Shown here: positions 33,725 through 42,877 of the stretch, one piece after another
Position numbering within the stretch: position 1 is the stretch's first letter
How the letters are laid out: each line of letters starts with the position of its first letter
Origin: Pseudomonas frederiksbergensis
GTDB taxonomy: Bacteria > Pseudomonadota > Gammaproteobacteria > Pseudomonadales > Pseudomonadaceae
Direction: 5' to 3'
Assembly: GCF_035751725.1 (NCBI RefSeq)
Contig: NZ_CP142104.1
Location: 5,208,001 to 5,272,000 of the forward strand
DNA: 64,000 nt
Made by a program: the position numbers and the translations under genes
The notes under the pieces: model-generated
Told to the model about the DNA's origin: nothing
The model's database searches: none
What the model saw: the letters and a program-made list of their open reading frames with translations, nothing else

Positions 33725-35605
33725 ATGAAACGCCGCCTCGCCCTCACCCTCGCCCTGCTCCCTGTCCCCGACCTGCTGGCCGACACCTTCGAACGCGACC
33801 AGGCCCTGAAGCTGCCCGACATCCTGATCAGCGCGAACCGCCAGGTCGAGGCCCGCAACGACAGCAGCGCCGCCAATACAATCTTTACCCGCGACGACAT
33901 CGACCGCCTGCAACCGGCCAGTGTCACCGACCTGCTCAGCCGCGTGCCGGGCGTGCAAGTGGCACCGCTCGGAGGGCGTGGCAGCCTGCCGGGGATCTAC
34001 ATCCGCGGCACCAAATCGGCCCAGAGCCTGGTGCTGGTGGACGGCCAGCGCATCGGCAACGCCACCTCCGGCGACAGCAACCTGCAACGCCTGAATATCA
34101 ACCAGATCGAGCGCGTGGAAGTGCTGCGTGGCTCGCGCTCGGTGATCTACGGCGCCGATGCGGTGGGCGGTGTGATCCAGATATTCACGCGACGCGGCAA
34201 CGATCAAGGCCTGCAACCGCGCCTGCACCTGGGCGCCGGCAGCCACCAGGCCTGGGAGCGCAGCGTGGGCCTGTCCGGAGGCGACGAACAAACCCGTTTC
34301 AACCTGGGCGCCAGCCTGGACGAAACCGAGGGCACCAACCGGACCCATGAGTCTTACGCCAGCGATCGAGACGACGACGCCAACCGCAACCAGTCCTTCA
34401 GCCTGAGCTTGAGCCACGCCGCCAGCGACGACCTGGAAGTCGGCCTCAACCTGCTGGATAACCGTGGCAAAAGTGAATACGACAACCCGTTCGGCCGCTT
34501 CGATCCCAACACCTTCGAATCCTTGCCCCAGCAACCCTATAGCGAATTCGCCGTGAGCAGCTTCAGCAGCTATGTAGACGGGCGGGTCAACGAGGCCTGG
34601 AAGTCCCGCCTCGAACTGAGCCACAGCGAGAACCGCGAGAAAACCTTCGACAAGCTCAGTGAAGTTCGCGAAGTCTTCAACACTTACCGTGATTCGGTGA
34701 CCTGGCAGAACGATGTGACGCTGGACGAGCGCAACAGCCTGGTCCTGGGCGGCGACTGGTATGAGGATCGGGTCAACAGCAGCACACCCTTCGACGAAGA
34801 CAGCCGCTGGAACCGCGCGGCGTTTGTCCAACATCGTTTCCAGGCCGATACCTTTTCGACAGAGCTGGGCCTGCGCCGCGACCAGAACCAGCAGTTTGGT
34901 GGCCAGAACAGTTGGAGCGGCACCCTGACCCTGCCGGTCAACCCGGACAACGATGTGTTGCTGACCTACAGCGAAAGCTTCCGCGCGCCCACATTCAACG
35001 ACCTGTACTACCCGGACTACAGCAACCCGGGCCTGAAACCCGAAACGGCCAAGAGCTACGAACTGCAATGGCGCAGCCAACTGAGCGACAGCGCGCGTCT
35101 GGAGGCTTCCCTCTACCGCACGGACCTGGAAGACGCGATCATCTTCGGCAGCAACTCTCGTCCGCAGAACGTTGCGTCGGCGAGGATCAACGGCTTTGAG
35201 ACGACCCTGCGACAGGAATTGTTCGGTTGGCAGGGCAACCTGGGCCTGGCCATCATCGATCCACGCGACCGCGACAGCGGCCACACCCTGGCCCGCCGCG
35301 CCCGCCGCACGTTGAGCCTGGACCTGGACCGACAATTCGATCGCCTGGGCCTCGGTGCCACCTGGCAAGCGGCGAGCAGCAGCTATGACGATGAGAACAA
35401 CCGCAATGCGTTGGGCGGCTATGCCCTGTTCGGGTTGCGTGGCAGCTGGGCGCCAAGCCGGGAAGTGAAGCTGGAGATGAAGGTGGATAACCTGTTGGAC
35501 AAGAGCTATAGCCGGGCGCTGTATAGCCATGACGGTGGGCAGTATGGGTATCGGGAAGAAGGTCGGGCCTGGTTGTTTGGGGTGACTTGGACGCCCTCTC
35601 TCTAA
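33725..35605 (+). CDS. btuB: TonB-dependent vitamin B12 receptor BtuB-like
   Basis: This 626-residue outer-membrane receptor has a signal peptide (MKRRLALTLALLPVPDLLA), a plug domain with DRLQPASVTDLLSRVPGVQV, IRGTKSAQSLVLVDGQRIG and VEVLRGSRSVIYGADAVGGV, then a 22-strand-type barrel ending in FGVTWTPSL, whose final aromatic positions suit outer-membrane insertion. Sequence style and length fit BtuB, and the convergent neighbour encodes a cobalamin-binding protein. The ATG at 33725 is used because the frame upstream overlaps the hairpin. No cobalamin riboswitch fits in the 81-base leader, so control is from elsewhere. Confidence 0.9.
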   Translation: MKRRLALTLALLPVPDLLADTFERDQALKLPDILISANRQVEARNDSSAANTIFTRDDIDRLQPASVTDLLSRVPGVQVAPLGGRGSLPGIYIRGTKSAQSLVLVDGQRIGNATSGDSNLQRLNINQIERVEVLRGSRSVIYGADAVGGVIQIFTRRGNDQGLQPRLHLGAGSHQAWERSVGLSGGDEQTRFNLGASLDETEGTNRTHESYASDRDDDANRNQSFSLSLSHAASDDLEVGLNLLDNRGKSEYDNPFGRFDPNTFESLPQQPYSEFAVSSFSSYVDGRVNEAWKSRLELSHSENREKTFDKLSEVREVFNTYRDSVTWQNDVTLDERNSLVLGGDWYEDRVNSSTPFDEDSRWNRAAFVQHRFQADTFSTELGLRRDQNQQFGGQNSWSGTLTLPVNPDNDVLLTYSESFRAPTFNDLYYPDYSNPGLKPETAKSYELQWRSQLSDSARLEASLYRTDLEDAIIFGSNSRPQNVASARINGFETTLRQELFGWQGNLGLAIIDPRDRDSGHTLARRARRTLSLDLDRQFDRLGLGATWQAASSSYDDENNRNALGGYALFGLRGSWAPSREVKLEMKVDNLLDKSYSRALYSHDGGQYGYREEGRAWLFGVTWTPSL

Positions 35606-35644
35606 TCCACACCTCGTAGTGCTCGCGAAGGAGGCACCGCGGTT

Positions 35645-36430
35645 TTACCTGTCCGGTGCGATCAACCCGCACAACCGCGCCGTCGCCTCGATCATCTGCC
35701 CGCTCGGCCGCTCCAGCCCTTTGTCATCGACCCGCAAAAGTCGCCCCTGCGCCACCGGCCAGGCTTTCCAGGCGTCGAGCTGTGCCTGATCCGTGGCCAG
35801 GATCATCTGCGGTTGACGCTGTAACACCGACTCCACACTCACCTGCGGCGCCGGTACGCTCAGGTCAGCAAACACATTGCGCGCGCCGCATACCGCCAGG
35901 GCGTCACTGATGATCTGCCTGCCGCCGACGGTATACAGCGGTCGATCCCAGACCTGATAGAACACCGGCACTGGCGTCTCCCTCCTATAGCGTTGGCGCA
36001 GTGCCTCAAGGCGCAGGCGCAACTGCGCCGCGCGTTGCACGCCCCGCTCCGGGCGGCCGAGTTGGGTGGCGATGTCCTGAATTTGCGTGATGAGCTGATC
36101 GAGGCCGTGAGGCTCGGCGACGTAGATCGGGATGCCGAGTGCCTTGAGCTGCTCACGCTGGGCCGGTCCGATACTGCCGGGCCAGAGCAGGAGCAGATCG
36201 GGTTTCAGGCTCAACAGGCGCTCGATATCCAATTGGCCGTAACGGCCAACGGAAGGCAGGTTTTTGAGGATCGGCGGACGCTCACCGCCATCCAACACGC
36301 CCACCAGCAAATCAGCGGAGTCCAGTTCAACGACGATTTCAGAGAGCGAGGGCGCCAGGCTGACGACGCGGGAAGCGGCCACCGTCGAGGCGCTGGCGGC
36401 CAGCAAGAGGACCGCCAGCCAGAAACGCAT
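35645..36430 (-). CDS. Cobalamin-binding periplasmic protein, BtuF-like
   Basis: This 261-residue helical-backbone substrate-binding protein has a signal peptide ending STVAA. The core is RVVSLAPSLSEIVVELDSAD, then SVGRYGQLDIERLLSLKPDL, typical of BtuF/FepB-type receptors. Convergence with btuB supports cobalamin as ligand. No btuC or btuD genes are adjacent in the window, so it must work with transporter subunits encoded elsewhere. The ATG at 36430 overlaps the stop of the upstream membrane protein (TGATG); the TTG three bases before it is less likely. Confidence 0.85.
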   Translation of the reverse strand: MRFWLAVLLLAASASTVAASRVVSLAPSLSEIVVELDSADLLVGVLDGGERPPILKNLPSVGRYGQLDIERLLSLKPDLLLLWPGSIGPAQREQLKALGIPIYVAEPHGLDQLITQIQDIATQLGRPERGVQRAAQLRLRLEALRQRYRRETPVPVFYQVWDRPLYTVGGRQIISDALAVCGARNVFADLSVPAPQVSVESVLQRQPQMILATDQAQLDAWKAWPVAQGRLLRVDDKGLERPSGQMIEATARLCGLIAPDR

Positions 36431-36849
36431 CAACCGAGCTGACGCGGAATGCGATAAAGGTAGAACAGCACGGCGGTGGATAACGCCAGCAGCACCAGCG
36501 GCACCGCCTCAAGGCCGACGAACACCGCCAACGCGCCAATCCAGGCCGGCAGGCCGGCCACCAGGAAGGCGGCGCGGCGCCGCGCCGCCAAGGTGATCCA
36601 CGCCTGGGGTTCTTCAGGTGTATCGAGGGATTTTTGCGTGGCGATCAGGGCGTTTTTATAGCCGCCGAAAAACCGCAGGCTGACAAACATCGACGCCATG
36701 CCGGCGATAAACAACGGCATCGCCAGCACCGGCAGGATCGCCTCGCCCTGGCCAAACACGGCGTTGATCACGAACAGCGGCAGCAAGGCCAGCGCAAGGT
36801 ACTGCCACCAACTGACGGCCAACCGCCGCCGGACCTGGCCGCGCGTCAC
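36430..36849 (-). CDS. Hypothetical membrane protein between ribA and btuF-like gene
   Basis: This 139-residue protein has four predicted transmembrane helices in two pairs: [17 protein letters not shown] and [20 protein letters not shown], then [19 protein letters not shown] and [17 protein letters not shown] polar loop ([20 protein letters not shown]) separates the pairs. I do not recognise the family. A GTG start overlaps the ribA stop (GTGA) and its own stop overlaps the next gene, so ribA, this gene and the btuF-like gene are translationally coupled. Confidence 0.8.
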   Translation of the reverse strand: MTRGQVRRRLAVSWWQYLALALLPLFVINAVFGQGEAILPVLAMPLFIAGMASMFVSLRFFGGYKNALIATQKSLDTPEEPQAWITLAARRRAAFLVAGLPAWIGALAVFVGLEAVPLVLLALSTAVLFYLYRIPRQLG

Positions 36850-37463
36850 GCCCGGTCGACCTCGCCCTGGTGCTCGTTGCCCATCATGTGATCGAGCTTG
36901 CTGGCCTTGGTTGCCAGGTAGAGCTTGTTGTGGGGATTATGGCCGGTATGAAGCGGCACGCGCTCGGCCACCACGATGCCCATGTCGGTCAGCGCCTTGA
37001 CCTTGCGCGGGTTGTTGGTCATCAGCCGCAAGGACTTGATACCCAGGTGCTCCAGCATTGGCAGGCAGATGCTGTAGTCGCGCAAGTCGGCGGCGAATCC
37101 AAGACGTTCGTTGGCTTCCACGGTGTCGGCACCGCCGTCTTGCAGTTCGTAGGCGCGGATCTTGTTCAACAGGCCAATGCCACGCCCTTCCTGGCGCAGG
37201 TACAGCAGCACGCCGCGACCTTCCCGGGCAATGGCTTGCAACGCGGCTTCCAGTTGCGAGCCGCAATCGCAGCGCTGGCTGAACAAGGCATCGCCCGTCA
37301 GGCATTCGGAATGCAGGCGACCAAGTACCGGAGCGCCATCGGCGAAATCACCCAGGCTCAGCACGACGTGCTCGCGACCGGTGGCTTCATCGAGAAAACC
37401 ATGCATGGTGAATTGCGCAAAGGGCGTTGGCAGCTTGGAAGCGGCAACAAAAACGACAGGCAC
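36846..37463 (-). CDS. ribA: GTP cyclohydrolase II
   Basis: This 205-residue zinc enzyme opens the ring of GTP, the first step of riboflavin synthesis. The zinc ligands C54, C65 and C67 are present in [20 protein letters not shown], and catalytic and guanine-binding segments follow ([28 protein letters not shown]). It is a complete stand-alone enzyme, which matters because the GCH-II-like half of the RibB fusion at 41049 lacks these cysteines. Confidence 0.96.
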   Translation of the reverse strand: MPVVFVAASKLPTPFAQFTMHGFLDEATGREHVVLSLGDFADGAPVLGRLHSECLTGDALFSQRCDCGSQLEAALQAIAREGRGVLLYLRQEGRGIGLLNKIRAYELQDGGADTVEANERLGFAADLRDYSICLPMLEHLGIKSLRLMTNNPRKVKALTDMGIVVAERVPLHTGHNPHNKLYLATKASKLDHMMGNEHQGEVDRA

Positions 37464-37572
37464 CGGTGTGCTCCTGATCTAGTACTGGAGATTCGCAGAG
37501 GCGGGCATTGTAACAGCACGATCCGACGGACGCTTAGGCTGAATTACTGCCTATTAGCATCGAAAAGTTTGA

Positions 37573-38331
37573 TCACGGCTTCGGTGGCTTGCCGCTCTCG
37601 TCAAAGGGATAGGGTTGTTTCCACCGCTCGAAGATCGGCTTCAACCGGCCGTTCTTCACCAGCACTTCCATGCGTCGGTCGAACAACGCACGCAACGCAC
37701 GTCCATTCTCGTTGTTGGCAAAACCCAGGTACAACGGCAGGTTGATCAGCGGCGAGAGCTTGTATTGCTGGGGATCGCTGGCCTTGGCGAGCACATCCTG
37801 GATTTCCATCAACGCATCGATATAAAAATCGGCACGATCATGATCGAGCATCGGCAGGATACCTACGGACCGATGAATCTCGTTGAAACGCCGTATGTTG
37901 GGCAGGTAGTGGTTGTACTCGTAGCCGCGCATCCACACGAGCCGATAATTACCGACCGTCGCCAACGTCGGCGAGGGCTTGGAGGCGAGCCCCAAGGCAT
38001 AGATGTGATCAATGTCGTAGTGCCAATGAGGATAAAGCACGCCTTCGGATTCATCGCGATAGGCGCCCACCTGGGCGTCGACTTCGCCACGCTGCACCAA
38101 CCCGATCGAACGGGTATAGGGCACGCTACGGGTTTCCAGCTGGACGCCCTCGGGCTCGAACACTTCACGCAGTATGTCCCACGCCATGCCCTGCCCGTCG
38201 GCCTGGGTGTAATCGGCCCATTCTTCACTGGCGGCGCGAATCTTGCCGGGCAGCGGCGCAGACTCGGCCACAAGCACGCCGAACAACACTCCGATACACA
38301 GCAATAGCAAAAATGCGCGGCTTACGCCCAT
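37573..38331 (-). CDS. Periplasmic substrate-binding protein, family 3 type
   Basis: This 252-residue secreted protein has signal peptide FLLLLCIGVLFGVLVAESA. The body resembles the amino-acid (SBP_bac_3) binding-protein fold: EEWADYTQADGQGMAWDILR near the start, VQRGEVDAQVGAYRDESEGV in the middle and a C-terminal FDRRMEVLVKNGRLKPIFER. No ABC transporter genes adjoin, so it may be an orphan receptor or signalling protein. The ATG at 38331 is chosen because the signal peptide begins there. It is co-directional with pgpA, 11 bases downstream of it. Confidence 0.8.
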   Translation of the reverse strand: MGVSRAFLLLLCIGVLFGVLVAESAPLPGKIRAASEEWADYTQADGQGMAWDILREVFEPEGVQLETRSVPYTRSIGLVQRGEVDAQVGAYRDESEGVLYPHWHYDIDHIYALGLASKPSPTLATVGNYRLVWMRGYEYNHYLPNIRRFNEIHRSVGILPMLDHDRADFYIDALMEIQDVLAKASDPQQYKLSPLINLPLYLGFANNENGRALRALFDRRMEVLVKNGRLKPIFERWKQPYPFDESGKPPKP

Positions 38332-38342
38332 GCCTGGTTCCC

Positions 38343-38846
38343 TCAGGTGAAACACCACACCAACCCTTGCATTGCAAGCCAGGCAAAAACGCCGGCCAGC
38401 ACGTCGTCGAGCATGATGCCGACACCCCCGTGTACCTTCCGGTCGATCCAGCGGATCGGCCATGGCTTGAGGATATCGAAGAAGCGGAACACCAGGAAAC
38501 CCATCAACAACCAGTGCCAACCTTCAGGCACCAGCCACAAGGTGATCCACATGCCGACCATTTCGTCCCAGACGATACCTTCATGGTCATGGACCCGCAG
38601 GTCATCCGCCACTTTGCCGCACAGCCAGAAGCCAAACAGCATGGTGATGCCCAGCATCAGCCAGTAGCCCCAATCCGGTAACATCTGCCACAACGGTATA
38701 AAGGGTAGCGCAACCAGCGAGCCCCAGGTGCCCGGGGCCTTGGGCAAGGTGCCCGAACCGAAGCCAAACGCCAAAAAATGCCAGGGATTGCGCCAGACCG
38801 AGGGCGGAACGAATTCCGCAGGAACCTGGTTGGGATGATCTGTCAC
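38343..38846 (-). CDS. pgpA: Phosphatidylglycerophosphatase A
   Basis: This 167-residue membrane enzyme dephosphorylates phosphatidylglycerophosphate to phosphatidylglycerol. The conserved opening GFGSGTLPKAPGTWGSLVAL is complete, as are VWDEMVGMWITL and FRFFDILKPWPIRWIDRKV. It has about four helices. It overlaps thiL by four bases, reproducing the thiL-pgpA pair of E. coli. Confidence 0.96.
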   Translation of the reverse strand: MTDHPNQVPAEFVPPSVWRNPWHFLAFGFGSGTLPKAPGTWGSLVALPFIPLWQMLPDWGYWLMLGITMLFGFWLCGKVADDLRVHDHEGIVWDEMVGMWITLWLVPEGWHWLLMGFLVFRFFDILKPWPIRWIDRKVHGGVGIMLDDVLAGVFAWLAMQGLVWCFT

Positions 38847-39808
38847 GGTGTCTCCCGAAAATGTTGATAGCCCCGTATCTGCGGGGTGATGTCGCGTCCA
38901 AGGCTGTCGACCAGCATGACGCCCTGCCCCGCCGTGACATTGCCGACCACATGGATCGGCCAGCCTTCGGCCAGAAGCGCCGACAATCGGACCGACGGCA
39001 CGGTGAACAGCAATACGTAGTCGTCCCCGCCGCTCAGGGCGGCGTGTTGCGCGTCAGACTCGCCAAGCAACGCCAGCAGAGCGTTGGACAACGGCAGCCG
39101 GTCACGTTCAACCCTCAACGCGACGCCGGACGCCAGGGCAATATGCCCACAATCCGCCAGCAGGCCATCGGAAATGTCCATCGCCGCGCTGGCCTTGCCC
39201 CGCAGTGCCAAGCCGAGGCCGATTTGCGGTCGCGGTGACCAGTAATGCGCCAACAACGGCTCGGCCACCGCAGGTTCGGCGCTGCGCTGGCCGAGCACCA
39301 GCGGTAACGCACCTGCGGCATTACCCAATTCTCCGCCGACACAGAGCAGATCGCCGGGCTGCGCGCCGCTGCGGGTCAAGGCCTGGCCGCACGGCACGTG
39401 GCCGAACACGGTCAAGGTCAGGCTCAGCGGGCCCCGGGTGGTATCGCCCCCCACCAACGCCACGCCGCATGCCCGGGCCATCTCGCTCAACCCGTGGGCA
39501 TACGCCTGTAGCCAATCGGCGGTTACCGTCGGCAGGGTCAGGGCAAGGGTAAAGGCGAAAGGGCTGGCACCCATGGCGGCCAAGTCACTGACCGCCACGG
39601 CCAGCGAGCGCTGGCCGAGCAGGAACGGATCGCAGGGATCCGGGAAATGCACACCGGCGACCAGCGTGTCGGTGGACACCGCCAGCTGTTCCCCGGGAGG
39701 AACGGCCAGCAAGGCGCAGTCATCACCGATCCCGAGCGCAACGCCCTCGCCGCCCTGCGCGCAAGGCGCGGCAGCGAAGTAGTTACGGATCAGCTCAAAC
39801 TCGCCCAT
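38843..39808 (-). CDS. thiL: Thiamine-monophosphate kinase
   Basis: This 321-residue enzyme phosphorylates thiamine monophosphate to thiamine diphosphate, the cofactor used by Dxs nearby. The N-terminal GIGDDCALLAVPPGEQLAVS with TDTLVAGVHFP and the SDLAAMGASP motif are typical; DISDGLLADCGHIA and SGGDDYVLLFTVP lie in the second domain. It follows nusB by 22 bases and overlaps pgpA. Confidence 0.96.
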   Translation of the reverse strand: MGEFELIRNYFAAAPCAQGGEGVALGIGDDCALLAVPPGEQLAVSTDTLVAGVHFPDPCDPFLLGQRSLAVAVSDLAAMGASPFAFTLALTLPTVTADWLQAYAHGLSEMARACGVALVGGDTTRGPLSLTLTVFGHVPCGQALTRSGAQPGDLLCVGGELGNAAGALPLVLGQRSAEPAVAEPLLAHYWSPRPQIGLGLALRGKASAAMDISDGLLADCGHIALASGVALRVERDRLPLSNALLALLGESDAQHAALSGGDDYVLLFTVPSVRLSALLAEGWPIHVVGNVTAGQGVMLVDSLGRDITPQIRGYQHFRETP

Positions 39809-39830
39809 AGTCAGTCGTTACAAGCGCCAA

Positions 39831-40331
39831 TCAGCGCTTGAACGCCTTCACTTCAGCTTCACGCAGGCGCGGGGCGAGCTTGTCAAGCACACCGTTGACG
39901 AACTTGTGACCGTCGGTGGAACCGAAGACTTTCGCCAGCTCGATCCCTTCGTTGATCACCACGCGGTACGGTACGTCGACGCGCTGCATCAGTTCCCAGG
40001 TGGACAGGCGCAACACCGCCAGCTCGACCGGATCCAGCTCATCGATGGTCAGGTCCAGGCAAGGTGCCAGGGCGTTGTCGATTTCGGTCTTGTGGGCCGG
40101 GACGCCGTGCAGGATTTCGCGGAAGTACGCGCCATCGACATCACTGAAATCGTTATCGACCCGAAACTGCGCTTCGATCTCGTTCAGCGATTGCTTGGCC
40201 ATGTGCCATTGGTACAGGGCCTGGGTCGCCAGCTGACGCGCTTCGCGGCGCTTGACGCTCTTCGAAGGCTTGCCGGCGTCCGCGGGCTTTGGATCGCGCG
40301 GGTTGAAACGATCGCTTTCGTCGCTAATCAC
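39831..40331 (-). CDS. nusB: Transcription antitermination factor NusB
   Basis: This 166-residue all-helical RNA-binding protein works with NusE in rRNA antitermination. The [19 protein letters not shown] opening and C-terminal [28 protein letters not shown] are diagnostic. An N-terminal polar extension (about 25 residues, [19 protein letters not shown]) precedes the domain. It overlaps ribH by four bases, the usual ribH-nusB pairing. Confidence 0.97.
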   Translation of the reverse strand: MISDESDRFNPRDPKPADAGKPSKSVKRREARQLATQALYQWHMAKQSLNEIEAQFRVDNDFSDVDGAYFREILHGVPAHKTEIDNALAPCLDLTIDELDPVELAVLRLSTWELMQRVDVPYRVVINEGIELAKVFGSTDGHKFVNGVLDKLAPRLREAEVKAFKR

Positions 40332-40804
40332 TTGGCCTCCAACTGTGCCAGCAGGCTGACCATTTCCAGGGCGGACAGGGCAGCTTCGGCACCTTTGTTA
40401 CCGGCCTTGGTGCCGGAACGTTCGATGGCTTGCTCGATGGAATCGACGGTCAGTACGCCGAAGGCAACCGGCACGCCGAATTCCATGGACACTTGGGCCA
40501 GGCCCTTGGTGCATTCGCCAGCTACGTATTCGAAGTGCGGAGTACCGCCACGAATGACCGCGCCCAAGGCGATGATCGCCGCAAACTCGCCCTTTTGCGC
40601 GACTTTTTGCGCAACCAGCGGAATTTCGAAGGCGCCAGGCGCACGGATGATGGTGATGTCGCCTTCGCTCACGCCATGGCGAACCAGGGCATCGACCGCG
40701 CCGTCGACCAGGCTTTCAACCACAAAGCTGTTGAAACGGCCGACTACCAGCGCGTAGCGGCCCTTGGGGGCGATGAAGGTACCTTCGATGGTCTTCAGGG
40801 TCAT
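40328..40804 (-). CDS. ribH: 6,7-dimethyl-8-ribityllumazine synthase
   Basis: This 158-residue enzyme condenses the ribityl-aminouracil with DHBP to lumazine, the penultimate riboflavin step; it normally forms pentamers or icosahedra. Seen: [20 protein letters not shown], then [16 protein letters not shown] and the [13 protein letters not shown] catalytic region. It is called ribE in PAO1. A REPIN separates it from ribB upstream. Confidence 0.97.
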   Translation of the reverse strand: MTLKTIEGTFIAPKGRYALVVGRFNSFVVESLVDGAVDALVRHGVSEGDITIIRAPGAFEIPLVAQKVAQKGEFAAIIALGAVIRGGTPHFEYVAGECTKGLAQVSMEFGVPVAFGVLTVDSIEQAIERSGTKAGNKGAEAALSALEMVSLLAQLEAK

Positions 40805-40912
40805 TCGTCAGATCTCTTAAAGAGCCGGAGCACGTTCTATACGCGCTCCTCAATGATATTAGCCACGAATACAGGGCTGTGGATCCCGTCATCTCGTTCA
40901 CTTGCACACCTT

Positions 40913-41003
40913 CTGTGGCGAGGGAGCTTGCTCCCGCTTGGGTGTGCAACCCCCACAATGGGGCCGCTACGCAGCCCAGCGGGAGCAAGCTCCCTCGCCA
41001 CAG
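40913..41003. repeat. REPIN doublet between ribB and ribH
   Basis: CTGTGGCGAGGGAGCTTGCT starts at 40913 and its inverted copy ends at 41003 (AGCAAGCTCCCTCGCCACAG), 91 bases in all with a short unique spacer. It fills most of the 244-base gap between ribB and ribH. The same repeat type is at 6395-6515. No FMN riboswitch features are seen in the gap. Confidence 0.9.
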
Positions 41004-41048
41004 ATGGATCTAACAAGCCTTAACGATAATGCCGAAATCCACAGGCCA

Positions 41049-42140
41049 TTATTCGGAGGGCACGTATTCTACAACTTCCAGATCGAAACCGGATATCGCA
41101 TTGAACTTCATCGGCGCGCTCATCAGGCGCATCTTGCGTACGCCCAGGTCACGCAGGATCTGCGAACCGGCACCGACAATGCTGTAGGTGGTCGGTTTTT
41201 TCACCGGTTGTTGCTCGGTGGTTTCCCGGATATGCGCCAGCAGCACGTCGCCATCGAGCGGGTGTCCGAGCAGCAGCACCACGCCGCTGCCAGCCTCGGC
41301 CACCGCGGCCATGGCGGCGCGCAGGCTCCAGCGGCCCGGCTGCTTGACCATCAGCAGGTCGCGCAGCGGGTCCATGTTATGCACGCGAACCAGGGTCGGT
41401 TCTTCAGCGCAAACAGTGCCCAGGGTCAGCGCCATGTGCACGTCGCCTTCCACCGAATCACGGTAGGTCACCAGGTTGAACTGGCCCAGCTCGCTGTCCA
41501 GCGGTTGCTCGGCAATCCGCTGAACGGTACGTTCGTGGATCATCCGGTAGTGGATCAGGTCGGCGATGGTGCCGATCTTGATGTCGTGTTCGGCAGCGAA
41601 AGCTTCCAGCTCGGCGCGACGGGACATGGTGCCGTCGTCGTTCATCACCTCGCAGATGACCCCGGCGGGCTCGAAACCGGCCATGCGCGCCAGGTCGCAC
41701 GCCGCTTCGGTGTGGCCGGCGCGGGCCAGGGTGCCGCCGGCCTGGGCCATCAGCGGGAAGATGTGGCCGGGGCTGACGATGTCTTCGGCCTTGGCGTCGG
41801 CGGCCGCAGCAGCTTGCACGGTGCGCGCGCGGTCAGCGGCGGAGATACCGGTGGTCACGCCCTCGGCAGCCTCGATCGACACGGTGAACTTGGTGCCGAA
41901 GCCCGAGCCGTTGCGCGGCGCCATCAGCGGCAGCTTCAGCAGCTCGCAGCGCTCGCGGGTCATCGGCATGCAGATCAGCCCGCGGGCGTGCTTGGCCATG
42001 AAGTTGATGTGTTCGGCCTTGCAGCATTCGGCGGCCATGATCAGGTCGCCTTCGTTCTCGCGGTCTTCGTCATCCATGAGGATGACCATCTTGCCTTGGC
42101 GGATGTCTTCAACCAGTTCTTCGATGTTATTGAGCGCCAC
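41049..42140 (-). CDS. ribB: 3,4-dihydroxy-2-butanone-4-phosphate synthase with degenerate GTP cyclohydrolase II domain
   Basis: In this 363-residue fusion the N-terminal half is a complete DHBP synthase (DDEDRENEGDLIMAAECC; GHTEAACDLARMAGF), making the four-carbon unit for lumazine. The C-terminal half has GCH-II ancestry (LGQFNLVTYRDSVEGDVHMA) but the zinc-binding Cys cluster is replaced by VRVHNMDPLRDLLMVKQPGR, so this half should be inactive, as in the RibBX variants described for proteobacteria. ribA at 36846 supplies the missing activity. The GTG at 42140 has AGGGGG upstream; the ATG at 42176 lies within ribE. Confidence 0.93.
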   Translation of the reverse strand: MALNNIEELVEDIRQGKMVILMDDEDRENEGDLIMAAECCKAEHINFMAKHARGLICMPMTRERCELLKLPLMAPRNGSGFGTKFTVSIEAAEGVTTGISAADRARTVQAAAAADAKAEDIVSPGHIFPLMAQAGGTLARAGHTEAACDLARMAGFEPAGVICEVMNDDGTMSRRAELEAFAAEHDIKIGTIADLIHYRMIHERTVQRIAEQPLDSELGQFNLVTYRDSVEGDVHMALTLGTVCAEEPTLVRVHNMDPLRDLLMVKQPGRWSLRAAMAAVAEAGSGVVLLLGHPLDGDVLLAHIRETTEQQPVKKPTTYSIVGAGSQILRDLGVRKMRLMSAPMKFNAISGFDLEVVEYVPSE

Positions 42141-42156
42141 GCGGCACCCCCTTGCG

Positions 42157-42831
42157 TCAGGATTTGAGGTAGCCATTGGCGGCCAGAAAACTTTCAGTGA
42201 TGTTACCCGGCTTTTGTGGGGAGCCAGGCTCTGCGGCCTTATCGCCCAACAACAGGCGCTCCAGGTAACGGGCCAGCAGGTCGACTTCCAGGTTGACCCG
42301 GCGACCTGGCCGGTACGAAGCCATGATGGTTTCGCTCAGCGTGTGCGGAATGATCGTCAGCATGAACTCGGCGCCATCCACCGCGTTGACCGTCAGGCTG
42401 GTGCCGTCGACGGTGATCGAGCCTTTATGGGCGATGTATTTGGCAAGTTCTTTCGGGGCGCGAATGCGAAACTCGACGGCCCGGGCATTATCGGTACGCG
42501 AGACCACTTCACCGACACCGTCGACGTGGCCGCTGACCAGGTGCCCGCCCAGGCGCGTAGTGGGCGTGAGGGCTTTTTCCAGGTTGACCGGGCTGCCACT
42601 CTTGAGGTCGTTCATCGCGGTGCAGTCGAGGGTTTCGCGGCTGACATCCGCCAGGAAACCTTTGCCCGGCAGCTCGACGGCGGTCAGGCAGACGCCATTC
42701 ACGGCGATGCTGTCGCCCAACTTGACGTCGCTCAGGTCGAGCTTGCCGGTTTCGACATGGACCCGCACATCCCCACCCTTGGGGGTGAGTGCGCGAATGC
42801 TGCCGATGGATTCGATGATGCCGGTAAACAT
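42157..42831 (-). CDS. ribE: Riboflavin synthase alpha chain
   Basis: This 224-residue protein (ribC in PAO1 naming) dismutates two lumazines to riboflavin. The two repeated lumazine-binding halves are visible: MFTGIIESIGSIRALT with SIAVNGVCLTAVEL in the first, and GHLVSGHVDGVGEVVSR with SITVDGTSLTVNAV in the second. The ATG at 42831 has GAGGAGG upstream, so the longer frame to 42924 is not used. It ends 16 bases before ribB. Confidence 0.96.
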   Translation of the reverse strand: MFTGIIESIGSIRALTPKGGDVRVHVETGKLDLSDVKLGDSIAVNGVCLTAVELPGKGFLADVSRETLDCTAMNDLKSGSPVNLEKALTPTTRLGGHLVSGHVDGVGEVVSRTDNARAVEFRIRAPKELAKYIAHKGSITVDGTSLTVNAVDGAEFMLTIIPHTLSETIMASYRPGRRVNLEVDLLARYLERLLLGDKAAEPGSPQKPGNITESFLAANGYLKS

Positions 42832-42877
42832 GGAGTCCTCCTCGAGAACGGGCCGCCGCTTGAGCGAAAGCCGGAAA

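Noticed and set aside
40805..41048. Possible FMN riboswitch between ribB and ribH
   Set aside because: The gap is mostly a REPIN; the conserved FMN aptamer stems were not found.
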